A stretch of DNA of 64,000 nt, from the NCBI GenBank assembly GCA_015057835.1, contig SVDL01000003.1, forward strand, positions 1 through 64,000, written 5' to 3'. The notes below the pieces were generated by a model, which saw only the letters and a program-made list of their open reading frames with translations, had not been told where the DNA came from and did no database searches. The DNA comes from Lachnospiraceae bacterium. GTDB lineage: Bacteria; Bacillota; Clostridia; Lachnospirales; Lachnospiraceae. Each line of letters begins with the position of its first letter. Within the stretch, counting starts at the first letter, position 1. Below, one piece after another: positions 13,523 through 22,785 of this stretch. Made by a program: the position numbers and the translations under genes.

Positions 13523-14386
13523 ATGAGACAGATTATAAAAACAGAACGAAAACAGGAAGTATTATCCCTCGTCACGGGACTTGGCTACTCCACCGTACCC
13601 GTCTGGTACAATGGGACATTTACGGATCTTAAAATGGATCTGATCGTCCCGAAGCACCGGGAGGATCACGCGGCCTGTCCGGCGGTGGTCTGGCTGTGCG
13701 GCGGCGCGTACCGGGTCGTGAATCATTCGATCTGGATGCCGGAATTTGTGAGGCTCGCCCGCGCGGGATTTGTGGTCGCGTCTGTTGAGTACCGGACGAG
13801 CAGTGAAGCGAGATTTCCGGCGCCGCTCATTGACGTGAAAGCGGCGATTCGGTATCTGAAAGCACACGCGAAAGATTTCTGCATCGATCCGGAAAAGATC
13901 TTTATTATGGGCGAATCCGCCGGCGGATCACTGGCATCCCTCGCCGGCGTGACGGGCGGCATCGAAGAATTTGAACAGGGCGAATATCTTGAGCAGGACA
14001 GCAGGGTCGCCGGGATCGTCGATTTTTACGGCGTTGTGGAAATGACAAAGCGCGGCGACGACAGCAGCAAAAGCCTTCCGGCAAATGATGACGTCCCGTA
14101 TTTTACAACGGAAGAGTATCTCGGCGTAGGATACTCCGATGAGACGGCGGAAAAGGCGAGCGCCATCAGTTATGTCAGTAAAAACACACCGCCGACCATG
14201 ATCCTGCACGGCGGCGCGGACGTCGTCGTCCCGATCATACAGAGTGAATTATTCTACAAAAAACTGACGGAATGCGGCGTGTACACCGAATTCTATGTGA
14301 TCGAAGGCGCTCTCCACGGTGATGACCTGTTTTATCAGGATGAAGTGATGGATAAAGTACTTGCGTTTCTGAAGAAGCACTGCTGA
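13523..14386 (+). CDS. Alpha/beta hydrolase (esterase)
   Basis: VVWLCGGAYR, IMGESAGGSLASL, MILHGGADVVVPIIQSELFY. Confidence 0.88.
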   Translation: MRQIIKTERKQEVLSLVTGLGYSTVPVWYNGTFTDLKMDLIVPKHREDHAACPAVVWLCGGAYRVVNHSIWMPEFVRLARAGFVVASVEYRTSSEARFPAPLIDVKAAIRYLKAHAKDFCIDPEKIFIMGESAGGSLASLAGVTGGIEEFEQGEYLEQDSRVAGIVDFYGVVEMTKRGDDSSKSLPANDDVPYFTTEEYLGVGYSDETAEKASAISYVSKNTPPTMILHGGADVVVPIIQSELFYKKLTECGVYTEFYVIEGALHGDDLFYQDEVMDKVLAFLKKHC

Positions 14387-14487
14387 AATCCGCAGCTGAC
14401 CGTCTCCGGGCCGTGATGTCTGTGTCACAGCCGGAGCATAGTATTAAGTAATAGTGGATCAGTAAGATTCTAACCCGAAAAGGAGAA

Positions 14488-15003
14488 ATGAACATGCGGA
14501 ATCAGCACAGTTACACAAAAGCCCAGCGCGCAAAGAGCACTGCTTTTTTGGCGTGCTGTGCGGCAGCGGTTGCCATGGCTGCGGCGGTGCTTATTTTCAT
14601 AGGATATGTACTGGTACTGAAAACGCAGTTCCGCAGAACGGCGCTGGAGATCAATGACGCGATCCTCGCGGCCCCCGCGGAGAAGGTCATGCTGTCGCAG
14701 GGGGAAACCGTCTTTCCGCTGGATAAAAAAGCATCCGATTATTATAACAGGTTCCTGATGGACGAACATACGACGGTATTTAACCGGAAACGGTCGGAGA
14801 CAAATGCTAAGACCATCACGCTTGCGCTGGACGGAAACTCTCTTTCCTTTACCGGGCTCGAAGACGGCACAGCCATCGCGCTGATCTGGAAGACAGAGGA
14901 AAAAACAGAATATTATACGCTTCGCTCACAGACTACGTTCCTGCAGATGGACGCATATTTTCAGAACTGTCGGAGGAGGGCTGAGAAGCAGGCACAGAGC
15001 TGA
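14488..15003 (+). CDS. Hypothetical membrane-anchored protein
   Basis: N-terminal TM segment; intact ORF with RBS. Confidence 0.6.
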   Translation: MNMRNQHSYTKAQRAKSTAFLACCAAAVAMAAAVLIFIGYVLVLKTQFRRTALEINDAILAAPAEKVMLSQGETVFPLDKKASDYYNRFLMDEHTTVFNRKRSETNAKTITLALDGNSLSFTGLEDGTAIALIWKTEEKTEYYTLRSQTTFLQMDAYFQNCRRRAEKQAQS

Positions 15004-15083
15004 CAGGCATGCGCAGAGCTGAGCGGCACGCGCCAGGCTGATATTCGTCTATAAGAACAGGAAAAGCGAAAGGAGATAAAGAA

Positions 15084-15872
15084 ATGGTACCAACGCTGTC
15101 CATTCTGTTTATGGCAGTTTCATGCGCCATCGGGTTCGGAGTGCCGATCGGGCTGCTGCTGTATCTGCGGATCTCAAAAAAGGCGGATCTCGCGCCTTTC
15201 TTTGTCGGGTGTGCGGTCATGCTGGTATTTGCCCTGATTCTGGAAGCAATGGTCCACAGAATCGTGTTCGCGTTGCCGGTCGGGGAGACGATCCGGAACA
15301 ATACCTGGCTGTACGGGATTTACGGCGGTTTTATGGCGGGACTGTTTGAGGAGACTGGAAGGTTTCTGGCATTTAAGACGGTTCTGAGGAAGAACCTGAA
15401 CAAGAACATCAATGCGGTCATGTATGGCGCGGGGCACGGAGGATTTGAGGCAATCGCCCTTGTCGGGACGACGATGATCAACAATATCATCTGGTCGATC
15501 CTCATCAATACCGGAAATATGTCCGCCCTGACGGAAAAAGTGCCCGCTGAAGCGCTCACCCAGGTGGAGCAGAGCATTCAGCAGCTGACGACAATGCAGC
15601 CTCACATGTTCCTTATGGGAGGAATCGAACGGATCTTTGCCATTGTGCTGCACATTGCGCTTTCCGTGCTGGTATGGTTTGCGGTGAAGAAGAAAGGCAA
15701 AGGCTATCTGTATATTGCCGCGATCCTGGTCCATTGGGCTGTGGACACGCTGACGGTGATCCTTTCGGGGGCAGGCATTCCGACGGCCGCATTGGAAGCG
15801 GCGGTTGGTCTCATGGCGCTGCTTGCGGCGGTATTTGCCAAAGCGGTGTGGAAGAGAGAAAATGCTGAATGA
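15084..15872 (+). CDS. YhfC-family intramembrane metalloprotease-like protein
   Basis: GLFEETGRFLAFK, YGAGHGGFEAI; multi-TM. Confidence 0.75.
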   Translation: MVPTLSILFMAVSCAIGFGVPIGLLLYLRISKKADLAPFFVGCAVMLVFALILEAMVHRIVFALPVGETIRNNTWLYGIYGGFMAGLFEETGRFLAFKTVLRKNLNKNINAVMYGAGHGGFEAIALVGTTMINNIIWSILINTGNMSALTEKVPAEALTQVEQSIQQLTTMQPHMFLMGGIERIFAIVLHIALSVLVWFAVKKKGKGYLYIAAILVHWAVDTLTVILSGAGIPTAALEAAVGLMALLAAVFAKAVWKRENAE

Positions 15873-15955
15873 CCGCAAAAAATGATCATTTTTTTCTGTA
15901 TAATCAATACAGAAGGAAATGTTGCTTTACCCTCATGGAAGGAAGGTTTACACAC

Positions 15956-16528
15956 ATGGCTGAAGGTATTCTGACGATTCTCCTTATGATTCTGTTTTAT
16001 ATCGGAATTCCGGCTCTGATCATCGTTCTTATTGTTCGGAGAAAAAAGAATCCGGTGCCGAGAGCGCCGAAAAAATACAAGATTCTGTCTCCTCTGCCGA
16101 TCATTATCAACATCCCGGCGGCGTTCGCGCTGGCATGGGAAGAGCATACCGGAAATCCGCTTGAACACGAAGAATTCTGGAACGCGCTGCTCTGCATCAT
16201 GATGGTCGTCACCATCGTCTGGTCTCTCATTGAGTGCCGGTTTGCGGGCCTGTGGATCGGACCGCTGCGTTTTGTGATCGGAGCGTGCGCGGGCATTCTC
16301 GGATCGGCGGCGGTCGTGATCGTGCTGGGACTGCTCCTTGTCGGCGGGGTCGGCGGGGTCGGCGGGAAATCGCGGGGCCAGTACGTGGAGATCTATGGGG
16401 AGAGGCATTACCTGACTCCTAACGGAGGAAATCAATATATTGACGGTGCCGGAAATGTTTTTATTTCCATAGGACCGGGCAGAGTCAGGGATGTCTGGGA
16501 TAATGTATTTGACGTTTACACGGATTAA
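15956..16528 (+). CDS. Hypothetical membrane protein
   Basis: Multiple TM segments; RBS ggaagg before ATG 15956. Confidence 0.55.
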   Translation: MAEGILTILLMILFYIGIPALIIVLIVRRKKNPVPRAPKKYKILSPLPIIINIPAAFALAWEEHTGNPLEHEEFWNALLCIMMVVTIVWSLIECRFAGLWIGPLRFVIGACAGILGSAAVVIVLGLLLVGGVGGVGGKSRGQYVEIYGERHYLTPNGGNQYIDGAGNVFISIGPGRVRDVWDNVFDVYTD

Positions 16529-16566
16529 GCGGAACAGTTCCCGGAAAGAAGACAGGTTATAAGATA

Positions 16567-17073
16567 ATGCAAGAGACAGAGATCCGGATCCGCGCGGCGT
16601 ATGAGCGCCTGACGAAACTGCTGATTCGGAAAAAACTGACTGTTACAACTATGGAAAGCGCGACAGCGGGGCAGATCGCCTCGCTTATTACGGATACGGA
16701 GGGCTCTTCGGCTGTACTCCGCGGCGCATTCGTGACCTACTGCAATGAGGCCAAGATCATGCAGGGCGTTCCGGCAGAGGTGATCGAAAAATACACCGTA
16801 TACTCCGAGGAGACGGCAGCCGCTATGGCGGAGGCCTGCCGGGCGGCCTATCAGGCGGATCTCGGGATCGGCGTGACGGGCACGATGGGAAATACCGACC
16901 CCGCCAATCCGGAGGCGTCGGAGCCGGGAGAGGTCTATTTCGCGCTGAGCATGAAGAGCGGCACAAGAACGTATCATATCAGTCTTCCGCCAAAGGAAAA
17001 CCGGCTGGCTTACAAGCTGGCAGTCGCAGGGGAAGTGGCGGATAAAGTCTTTGAGGTTTTAGATGGCAATTAA
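16567..17073 (+). CDS. CinA-family (nicotinamide-nucleotide amidohydrolase-like) protein
   Basis: TTMESATAGQIASLITDTEGSSAVLRGAFVTYCNEAK...GVTGTMGNTDP. Confidence 0.85.
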   Translation: MQETEIRIRAAYERLTKLLIRKKLTVTTMESATAGQIASLITDTEGSSAVLRGAFVTYCNEAKIMQGVPAEVIEKYTVYSEETAAAMAEACRAAYQADLGIGVTGTMGNTDPANPEASEPGEVYFALSMKSGTRTYHISLPPKENRLAYKLAVAGEVADKVFEVLDGN

Positions 17074-17770
17074 AGCGGTATTATTTGATCTGGACGGGAC
17101 GCTGCTCCCGATGGACATGGACGTCTTCGTCAACGGTTATTTCCGGTTTCTCGCTGAGAAAATGGTTCCGCACGGCTACGAACCCAAATCGCTCATTAAG
17201 GCGGTCTGGGGCGGCGTCGCCGCAATGGTGAAAAATGACGGCTCATGTCTCAATGACGAGGCTTTCTGGAAATACTTCTGCGGCATTTACGGGGAAGAAG
17301 CCCGGCAGGACATTCCCATTTTCGAAGATTTTTACGCAAATGATTTCCAGAAAGCAAAGATGTTCTGCGGATTTGCCCCGCAGGCAGCGGAAGTCATCCG
17401 TCTCGTAAAAGAAAAAGGACTTCGGCCGGTGCTGGCGACAAATCCTCTGTTTCCCGAAGTCGCAACGAAAAGCAGGATCCGCTGGGCGGGACTTGCGCCG
17501 GAAGATTTTGAACTGTACACGACATACGAAAATATCGGGTACTGCAAGCCGAATCCGGATTATTACCGGGAGATTCTGCGCCGGATCGGCCTCGCCCCGG
17601 AAGAGTGCATGATGGTGGGAAATGACGTCGGGGAGGACATGATCGCGGAAACGCTGGGAATGAAAGTCTTCCTGCTCACCAACTGCCTGATCAATAAGAC
17701 GGGGGAGGATATCGAAAAGTACCCGAACGGGGGATTTGACGAACTTCTGCAGGCGGTCAGGGAGCTGTAA
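17063..17770 (+). CDS. HAD-family hydrolase
   Basis: AVLFDLDGTLLPMDMD, ATNPLFP, KPNPDYYREIL, MVGNDVGEDM. Confidence 0.88.
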   Translation: MAIKAVLFDLDGTLLPMDMDVFVNGYFRFLAEKMVPHGYEPKSLIKAVWGGVAAMVKNDGSCLNDEAFWKYFCGIYGEEARQDIPIFEDFYANDFQKAKMFCGFAPQAAEVIRLVKEKGLRPVLATNPLFPEVATKSRIRWAGLAPEDFELYTTYENIGYCKPNPDYYREILRRIGLAPEECMMVGNDVGEDMIAETLGMKVFLLTNCLINKTGEDIEKYPNGGFDELLQAVREL

Positions 17771-17881
17771 CGCGCTGCACGAAGCCTTGCAATCCGGGCA
17801 GGCGGGGAGTATAGTTTTCGTTATAAGTATAGAAAAGGGTCCGCTCCCGGGAGGATTCCTTTTTAAATTAATAAGAAAGGC

Positions 17882-18565
17882 ATGAACATTATGATGAAAA
17901 AATGTCTGGCAGTGCTTTTGACAGCATTTATGCTCGCAGGATGCCTTGCGGCCTGCGGCAGCTCCAGGAAAGAGACTGCGGAGAATACAGCTGCTGAGGA
18001 AACTGCGGAAAATGCAGCCGCGGAAGAAAATACAGAAGCCGCAGCGCAGGAGAACGAAACAGAGAAAGAACCGCTCCGTCATATTGAGATCGAGATCGCC
18101 GATTACGGGACCGTGAAACTGGAACTGGATCCGAATGAAGCGCCGATCACAGTGGCGAACTTTGTAAAGCTGGCGCAGGAAGGATTCTATGACGGTCTGA
18201 CATTCCACCGGATCATGGACGGATTTATGATCCAGGGCGGTGATCCGCTCGGCAACGGTTCCGGCGGCTCCTCGGAGCACATCAAAGGGGAATTTGCGGC
18301 AAACGGTGTGGACAACAGCATTTCCCACAAGAAGGGCGTCATCTCCATGGCCAGAGCGAACGATCCGGACAGCGCGAGTTCCCAGTTCTTCATCATGGTC
18401 GCCGACGGAGATTTCCTCGACGGAAATTATGCCGCATTCGGTTGGGTCACGGAGGGCCAGGAAATCGTGGATCAGATCGCGAAAGACGCGAAACCCATTG
18501 ACAACAACGGGACGGTTCCGAAAGAGGAGCAGCCTGTTATTACGAGTATAAAAGTGATTGACTGA
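17882..18565 (+). CDS. Cyclophilin-type peptidylprolyl isomerase lipoprotein
   Basis: Lipobox LAGCLAAC; FHRIMDGFMIQGGDPLGNGSGGSS, ISMARANDPDSASSQFFI. Confidence 0.93.
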   Translation: MNIMMKKCLAVLLTAFMLAGCLAACGSSRKETAENTAAEETAENAAAEENTEAAAQENETEKEPLRHIEIEIADYGTVKLELDPNEAPITVANFVKLAQEGFYDGLTFHRIMDGFMIQGGDPLGNGSGGSSEHIKGEFAANGVDNSISHKKGVISMARANDPDSASSQFFIMVADGDFLDGNYAAFGWVTEGQEIVDQIAKDAKPIDNNGTVPKEEQPVITSIKVID

Positions 18566-18572
18566 GAACAGG

Positions 18573-18604
18573 AGCACAGGGAGAAGAACCCTGTGCTTTT
18601 TTTC
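18573..18604 (+). terminator. Rho-independent terminator
   Basis: AGCACAGGG-AGAAGAA-CCCTGTGCT then TTTTTTT. Confidence 0.92.
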
Positions 18605-18648
18605 AGGCAGCATGAACCTGAATCAGTCAATTTTCGGAGGCAAATATC

Positions 18649-20229
18649 ATGAAAACACTGATGATTGCAGGATTTAAACACGAGACCGACTCTTTCTGCC
18701 CGGTCAGGGCAGACATGGAAGCGTATCAAAAAAGAGGGTTTTTCCTGGGGAAGGATCTCCTTACAGCATACCGCGGCGTCAAAAATGAACCGGCAGCATT
18801 CATCGACGTCTTTGGCAGCCGGGAGGATGTCCGCCTTCTTCCGGTCCTTTCCCTGAACGCGATTCCGTCAGGTCCGGTCACGGGCGACGTTTATGAATTC
18901 GTGACAGAACGGCTTCTTCGTACAGTCCGTGACGAAAAGCCGGATGGCATTCTTCTCGCCCTGCATGGCGCGATGGTCGCCGACGGCCATGACGACGGGG
19001 AAGGCGATCTCCTGGAGATGCTGAGAGCGGAAGCGGGAGACGGGATCCCGATCGTCGCTTCGCTTGATCTGCACGCCAATATCACTCCGAAAATGGCGGT
19101 AAATGCCGATGCCCTGATCACTTACGAAAAATATCCACATACAGATATGTATGAGACCGGTCTTATGGCGGCCCGGATCATGGAAGGTCTCCTTTTCGGA
19201 AAATACAAAATTGAGATGGGATATCATCGGATCCCTTACCTCAATCCGATGTTCCCGTCGGATTTCCCGGAGATCCGGCAGTTCCACGAGCTTTGCAAAT
19301 CTTATGAGCAGGATCCGGACGTTCTCAGCTGCAGGCTCGCACACGGTTTCTATCCCGCAGATATTGCGGAGATGGGGATGAGTGTCATTGCAATCCGGAA
19401 ATCAGATGTCCTTTTAGCAGAGGGAGAAACGGAAGTTTCCGGATGTGTCGGGGAAAATAAAGAAAATGCAGCTGTCCGCAGCGAAGAAAAGGCGAACTGC
19501 GGAATACAGCTGACTGCGCAGGAGATCGCCGATGAAGCAGGAACTTATATCTGGAAACATCGTGATCAACTGAAGAGAGAGTTTACTTCTCTCGGAGATG
19601 CGCTTGCCATGGTGGATGAACCGGTCTGTGACGGTGATGGCCCGCTTGTCATCGCCGACGCCTCCGACAATCCGGGAGGCGGCGGACTGTGCGATACGAC
19701 CCATATTCTCCGGGCGGTTCTGGAGAAGGGGATCAGCGGGGTCGCATTTGCCATGTTCTGTGATCCGGAGAATGTGAAGAAATGTGAGACCGCCGGGATC
19801 GGAAGTACCGTGGAGCTCATGCTCGGTGGGATGAGCGATCCGGCATTTTCCGGTGGACCGCTTGCGGTAAAGGCATATGTAAAAGCGCTGACGGATGGAT
19901 TTTACAGAAATCAGGACGAGATGAGCAAAGGCTTCCTCAACAATCTCGGACACACTGCAGTGCTTGAGATCGGAGGAAATCAGGTTGTTGTGAGTTCGAA
20001 CCGGATTCAGCCCTATGACGCGGAGATTTTTCGCCACTGCGGCATCATGCCGGAGCGCCAGAAGGCGATCGTGATCAAATCAGCGGTGCATTTCCGGAAT
20101 TCCTTCGGAAAATTCGCGCGGAAGATCATCGACGTTTCCTTGCCGGGGTATGTCGTGCCTGTGCCGGACGGGCTGCCGTTCCGAAAATGGAAGGGAGAGA
20201 CAGCATTTTCCGAAGGGAACAGTATCTGA
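18649..20229 (+). CDS. M81-family (MlrC-like) metallopeptidase
   Basis: AGFKHETDSFCP, LALHGAMVADGHDDGEGDLL, ASLDLHANITPKM, YEKYPHTDMYETG, DNPGGGGLCDTT. Confidence 0.85.
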   Translation: MKTLMIAGFKHETDSFCPVRADMEAYQKRGFFLGKDLLTAYRGVKNEPAAFIDVFGSREDVRLLPVLSLNAIPSGPVTGDVYEFVTERLLRTVRDEKPDGILLALHGAMVADGHDDGEGDLLEMLRAEAGDGIPIVASLDLHANITPKMAVNADALITYEKYPHTDMYETGLMAARIMEGLLFGKYKIEMGYHRIPYLNPMFPSDFPEIRQFHELCKSYEQDPDVLSCRLAHGFYPADIAEMGMSVIAIRKSDVLLAEGETEVSGCVGENKENAAVRSEEKANCGIQLTAQEIADEAGTYIWKHRDQLKREFTSLGDALAMVDEPVCDGDGPLVIADASDNPGGGGLCDTTHILRAVLEKGISGVAFAMFCDPENVKKCETAGIGSTVELMLGGMSDPAFSGGPLAVKAYVKALTDGFYRNQDEMSKGFLNNLGHTAVLEIGGNQVVVSSNRIQPYDAEIFRHCGIMPERQKAIVIKSAVHFRNSFGKFARKIIDVSLPGYVVPVPDGLPFRKWKGETAFSEGNSI

Positions 20230-20360
20230 CCATACCGGGTGCAGCAGAGATGAAAAAGTCTGTTGGAGAAGTGTGTATTATACGGGAATATGGTATGATA
20301 AAAAAAGACAGTTGACAGCCGGTACGCAGTGAAGTGACCGGTCAGGACAGGAGGGGAAAT

Positions 20361-21038
20361 ATGAGATTTGAAATCAAAAATCAGCCTTTTACAGTACTGA
20401 CTCTCTACATGGACAGAGGAGAATCCATCAAATGTCAGAGCGGCGCCATGGCCTGGATGTCTCCCTGCATCACGATGGAGACAAAGATGGGCGGCATAGG
20501 CGGCATGTTCAAGAAGGCGCTGGTAGGAGAGTCGCTCGCACTGAACCATTATACCGCGGAAAATGCAGGCGAACTCACACTCGCTAAGCACAGCCCGGGG
20601 GATATTCTCGCTTTTAACATCGGACAGATGCCGATCATCGCGCAGAAAACATCCTTCCTTGCCGCGACGCAGGGCGTCAATATGGAAATCTATCTGCAGA
20701 GAAAAGGCGCTGTAGGATTCTTCGGAGGAGAGGGATTCCTCATGCAGAAATACACCGGAAACGGAATGGCCTGGCTCGAGATCGACGGATCGGTGCAGGA
20801 ACGCGTACTCGCTCCGGGAGAAAGAATGATCGTGGACAGCGGATATGTAGCCGCTATGGAGGCGTCCTGCACGATGGAGATCCAGACTGTTAAAGGCGTG
20901 AAGAATGTCCTCTTCGGCGGAGAAGGACTGTTCAATACCGTTGTGACCGGCCCCGGCAGAGTATGGCTGCAGACGATGCCGATCAATGCGCTCGCCATGA
21001 ATCTCTACGCCTATATGCCGCATCCGAGCAGCAACTGA
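20361..21038 (+). CDS. AIM24/TIGR00266-family protein
   Basis: MRFEIKNQPFTVLTLYMDRGESIKCQSGAMAWMSPCI...GGEGFLMQKYTGNGMAWLEIDG. Confidence 0.8.
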   Translation: MRFEIKNQPFTVLTLYMDRGESIKCQSGAMAWMSPCITMETKMGGIGGMFKKALVGESLALNHYTAENAGELTLAKHSPGDILAFNIGQMPIIAQKTSFLAATQGVNMEIYLQRKGAVGFFGGEGFLMQKYTGNGMAWLEIDGSVQERVLAPGERMIVDSGYVAAMEASCTMEIQTVKGVKNVLFGGEGLFNTVVTGPGRVWLQTMPINALAMNLYAYMPHPSSN

Positions 21039-21041
21039 GAC

Positions 21042-21548
21042 ATGAAACCAGCTCATATTGTTCATCCGCTCAAGCCGGTTTATGATAAAGATTCGAGGAT
21101 CCTGATCCTCGGATCTTTTCCGTCGGTCAAGACGAGGGAGATGGGATTTTTCTACGGCCATCCGCAGAACCGGTACTGGAAAGTACTTTCCGCGCTGTTT
21201 GAGGATTCTTTTCCGGAGACGGTCGAAGAGCGCCGCGCTTTTCTTCTGCGGCATCACATCGCCGCCTGGGATGTGATCTATGAATGTGATATCACCGGCT
21301 CCTCCGACGCAAGCATCAAAAACGTGACGCCGACGGATCTGCAGCCGATCCTGAAGGCTGCGCCGATCCGGCAGATCTTTGTCAACGGGAAGACAGCGGA
21401 GAAGATGTACAAAAAGTATACGGAACCGCTGACAGGAAGGAGTGCACTCTGCCTGCCGTCCACGAGTCCGGCCAACGCGGCCTGGTCGCTGGAACGTCTT
21501 GTTGAGGCGTGGAGGGTGATTCTTGATTTTTCAGACGAACCGGGTTGA
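21042..21548 (+). CDS. DNA-deoxyinosine / mismatch uracil-DNA glycosylase family protein
   Basis: RILILGSFPSVKTREMGFFYGHPQNRYWKVLSALF...LCLPSTSPANAAWS. Confidence 0.85.
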   Translation: MKPAHIVHPLKPVYDKDSRILILGSFPSVKTREMGFFYGHPQNRYWKVLSALFEDSFPETVEERRAFLLRHHIAAWDVIYECDITGSSDASIKNVTPTDLQPILKAAPIRQIFVNGKTAEKMYKKYTEPLTGRSALCLPSTSPANAAWSLERLVEAWRVILDFSDEPG

Positions 21549-21765
21549 TGAGGCCCGGTTCGTCTGAAATCTGAAAGGCCAGTCCTGAGAAAAATAGTAC
21601 GAACCGGGTTGCTTAGGGCCAGTTCGTCTGAAATCTGAAAGGCCAGTCCTGAGAAAAATAGTACGAACCGGGTTGCTTAGGCCCGGTTCGTCTGATATTT
21701 GAAACTGCAATCATGAAAATAATAGGACGAACAGGACTTTTTAAGGTGATTTCGTACTATTACCA
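21532..21765. repeat. Tandem palindromic repeat array B: diverged relative of array A, 64-bp period, about 4 units
   Basis: GAAC core at 21537, 21601, 21665 and 21729 (64 bp apart). First hairpin CAGACGAACCGGG-TTGATGAGG-CCCGGTTCGTCTG (13-bp perfect stem). Confidence 0.9.
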
Positions 21766-21766
21766 G

Positions 21767-21866
21767 AATGAATCCCGGACCGGACTATAAAACGAATCTC
21801 AAAATGAATCCCGGACCGGGTCTTAGTACGAATCTCAGAAAGGATTCTAAGGATGAATCCCGTGCT
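21767..21866. repeat. Short direct repeat ATGAATCCCGGACCGG..ACGAATCTCA, 36-bp spacing, decaying third copy
   Basis: ATGAATCCC at 21768, 21804 and 21853; the third lies in the 3' end of the reverse-strand MBL gene. Confidence 0.75.
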
Positions 21867-22770
21867 GAAATTCCTCATACATCTGCCGCACCATGATCGT
21901 CCCGTTCAGCTCACGCGCCTTGATCATGGAAGGATCGTAATAATCCCCGGTCTCCACGATCATCCGCGTGGCTTTTTCTATGGTTTCTTCCGCCCAGTTT
22001 CCTTCTTCAAAAACGGAGACAATGGAATCTTTTGTCTTTTCCGCGCCGCGGACAGCCTCCGCAAGATAGGCTCTGCAGGCCTCTTCCCCGTAAATGATCC
22101 CCGCCCCGTGCGGCAGCATGAAGGCGCCGATCGGAAGTGCCATGACTTTCTGCATGGAAGAGACGGTGAGCCCGTATCCGACCAGCATCGCGAGTCCGAA
22201 TTCTCCGTGGCGGTAGACGCCCAGGGTCTCCGTGCCGAGGAGGACATTTTCCTCCGTGAACCAATAGCAGACGCTGTCCCGTGTGTGGCCCGGGACCTCG
22301 ATAACGCGGACCGGATGGGAGCCGAGCATCAGCACATCATTATCTTTTACGGCGATGTCGGCATGGATCTTCGCAAAGGTCTCTCTCGGAGCCGGCGCGT
22401 GCCCCCGGCGGACGGCGAGGGCGTCGTCGAGCCGCAGCATTCTCGCGCGGGTGGATTCTTTGCGAAATACCTCCGCCGCGTGGACAGCGGCGATCACCTT
22501 AACTTCCGGAAATACCTCCTGTATATAAGGCGCTCCTGCGCAGTGATCATAGTGGGAATGAGACAGGAGAATGTAATCTAAGGTCTCCCCGCGCAGTTCG
22601 CTGCGCAGAGCATCGATGACAAACGGCGCTGTACACGCAAAATCAACATCCCAGAGAATATTGCAGTCTCCGAATCGGAGAAGCATGGCGTCGCAGCGAT
22701 ATTTTTCGGCGATCTTCTTATAGCGGAACGTGGATCGGCCCGTATCTTTCGTTTCAATTACAAAAGGCAT
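21847..22770 (-). CDS. MBL-fold metallohydrolase
   Basis: LLSHSHYDHCAGAPYIQ, VPGHTRDSVCYWF. Confidence 0.87.
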   Translation of the reverse strand: MPFVIETKDTGRSTFRYKKIAEKYRCDAMLLRFGDCNILWDVDFACTAPFVIDALRSELRGETLDYILLSHSHYDHCAGAPYIQEVFPEVKVIAAVHAAEVFRKESTRARMLRLDDALAVRRGHAPAPRETFAKIHADIAVKDNDVLMLGSHPVRVIEVPGHTRDSVCYWFTEENVLLGTETLGVYRHGEFGLAMLVGYGLTVSSMQKVMALPIGAFMLPHGAGIIYGEEACRAYLAEAVRGAEKTKDSIVSVFEEGNWAEETIEKATRMIVETGDYYDPSMIKARELNGTIMVRQMYEEFQHGIHP

Positions 22771-22785
22771 GATTCTTTGCTTTTT

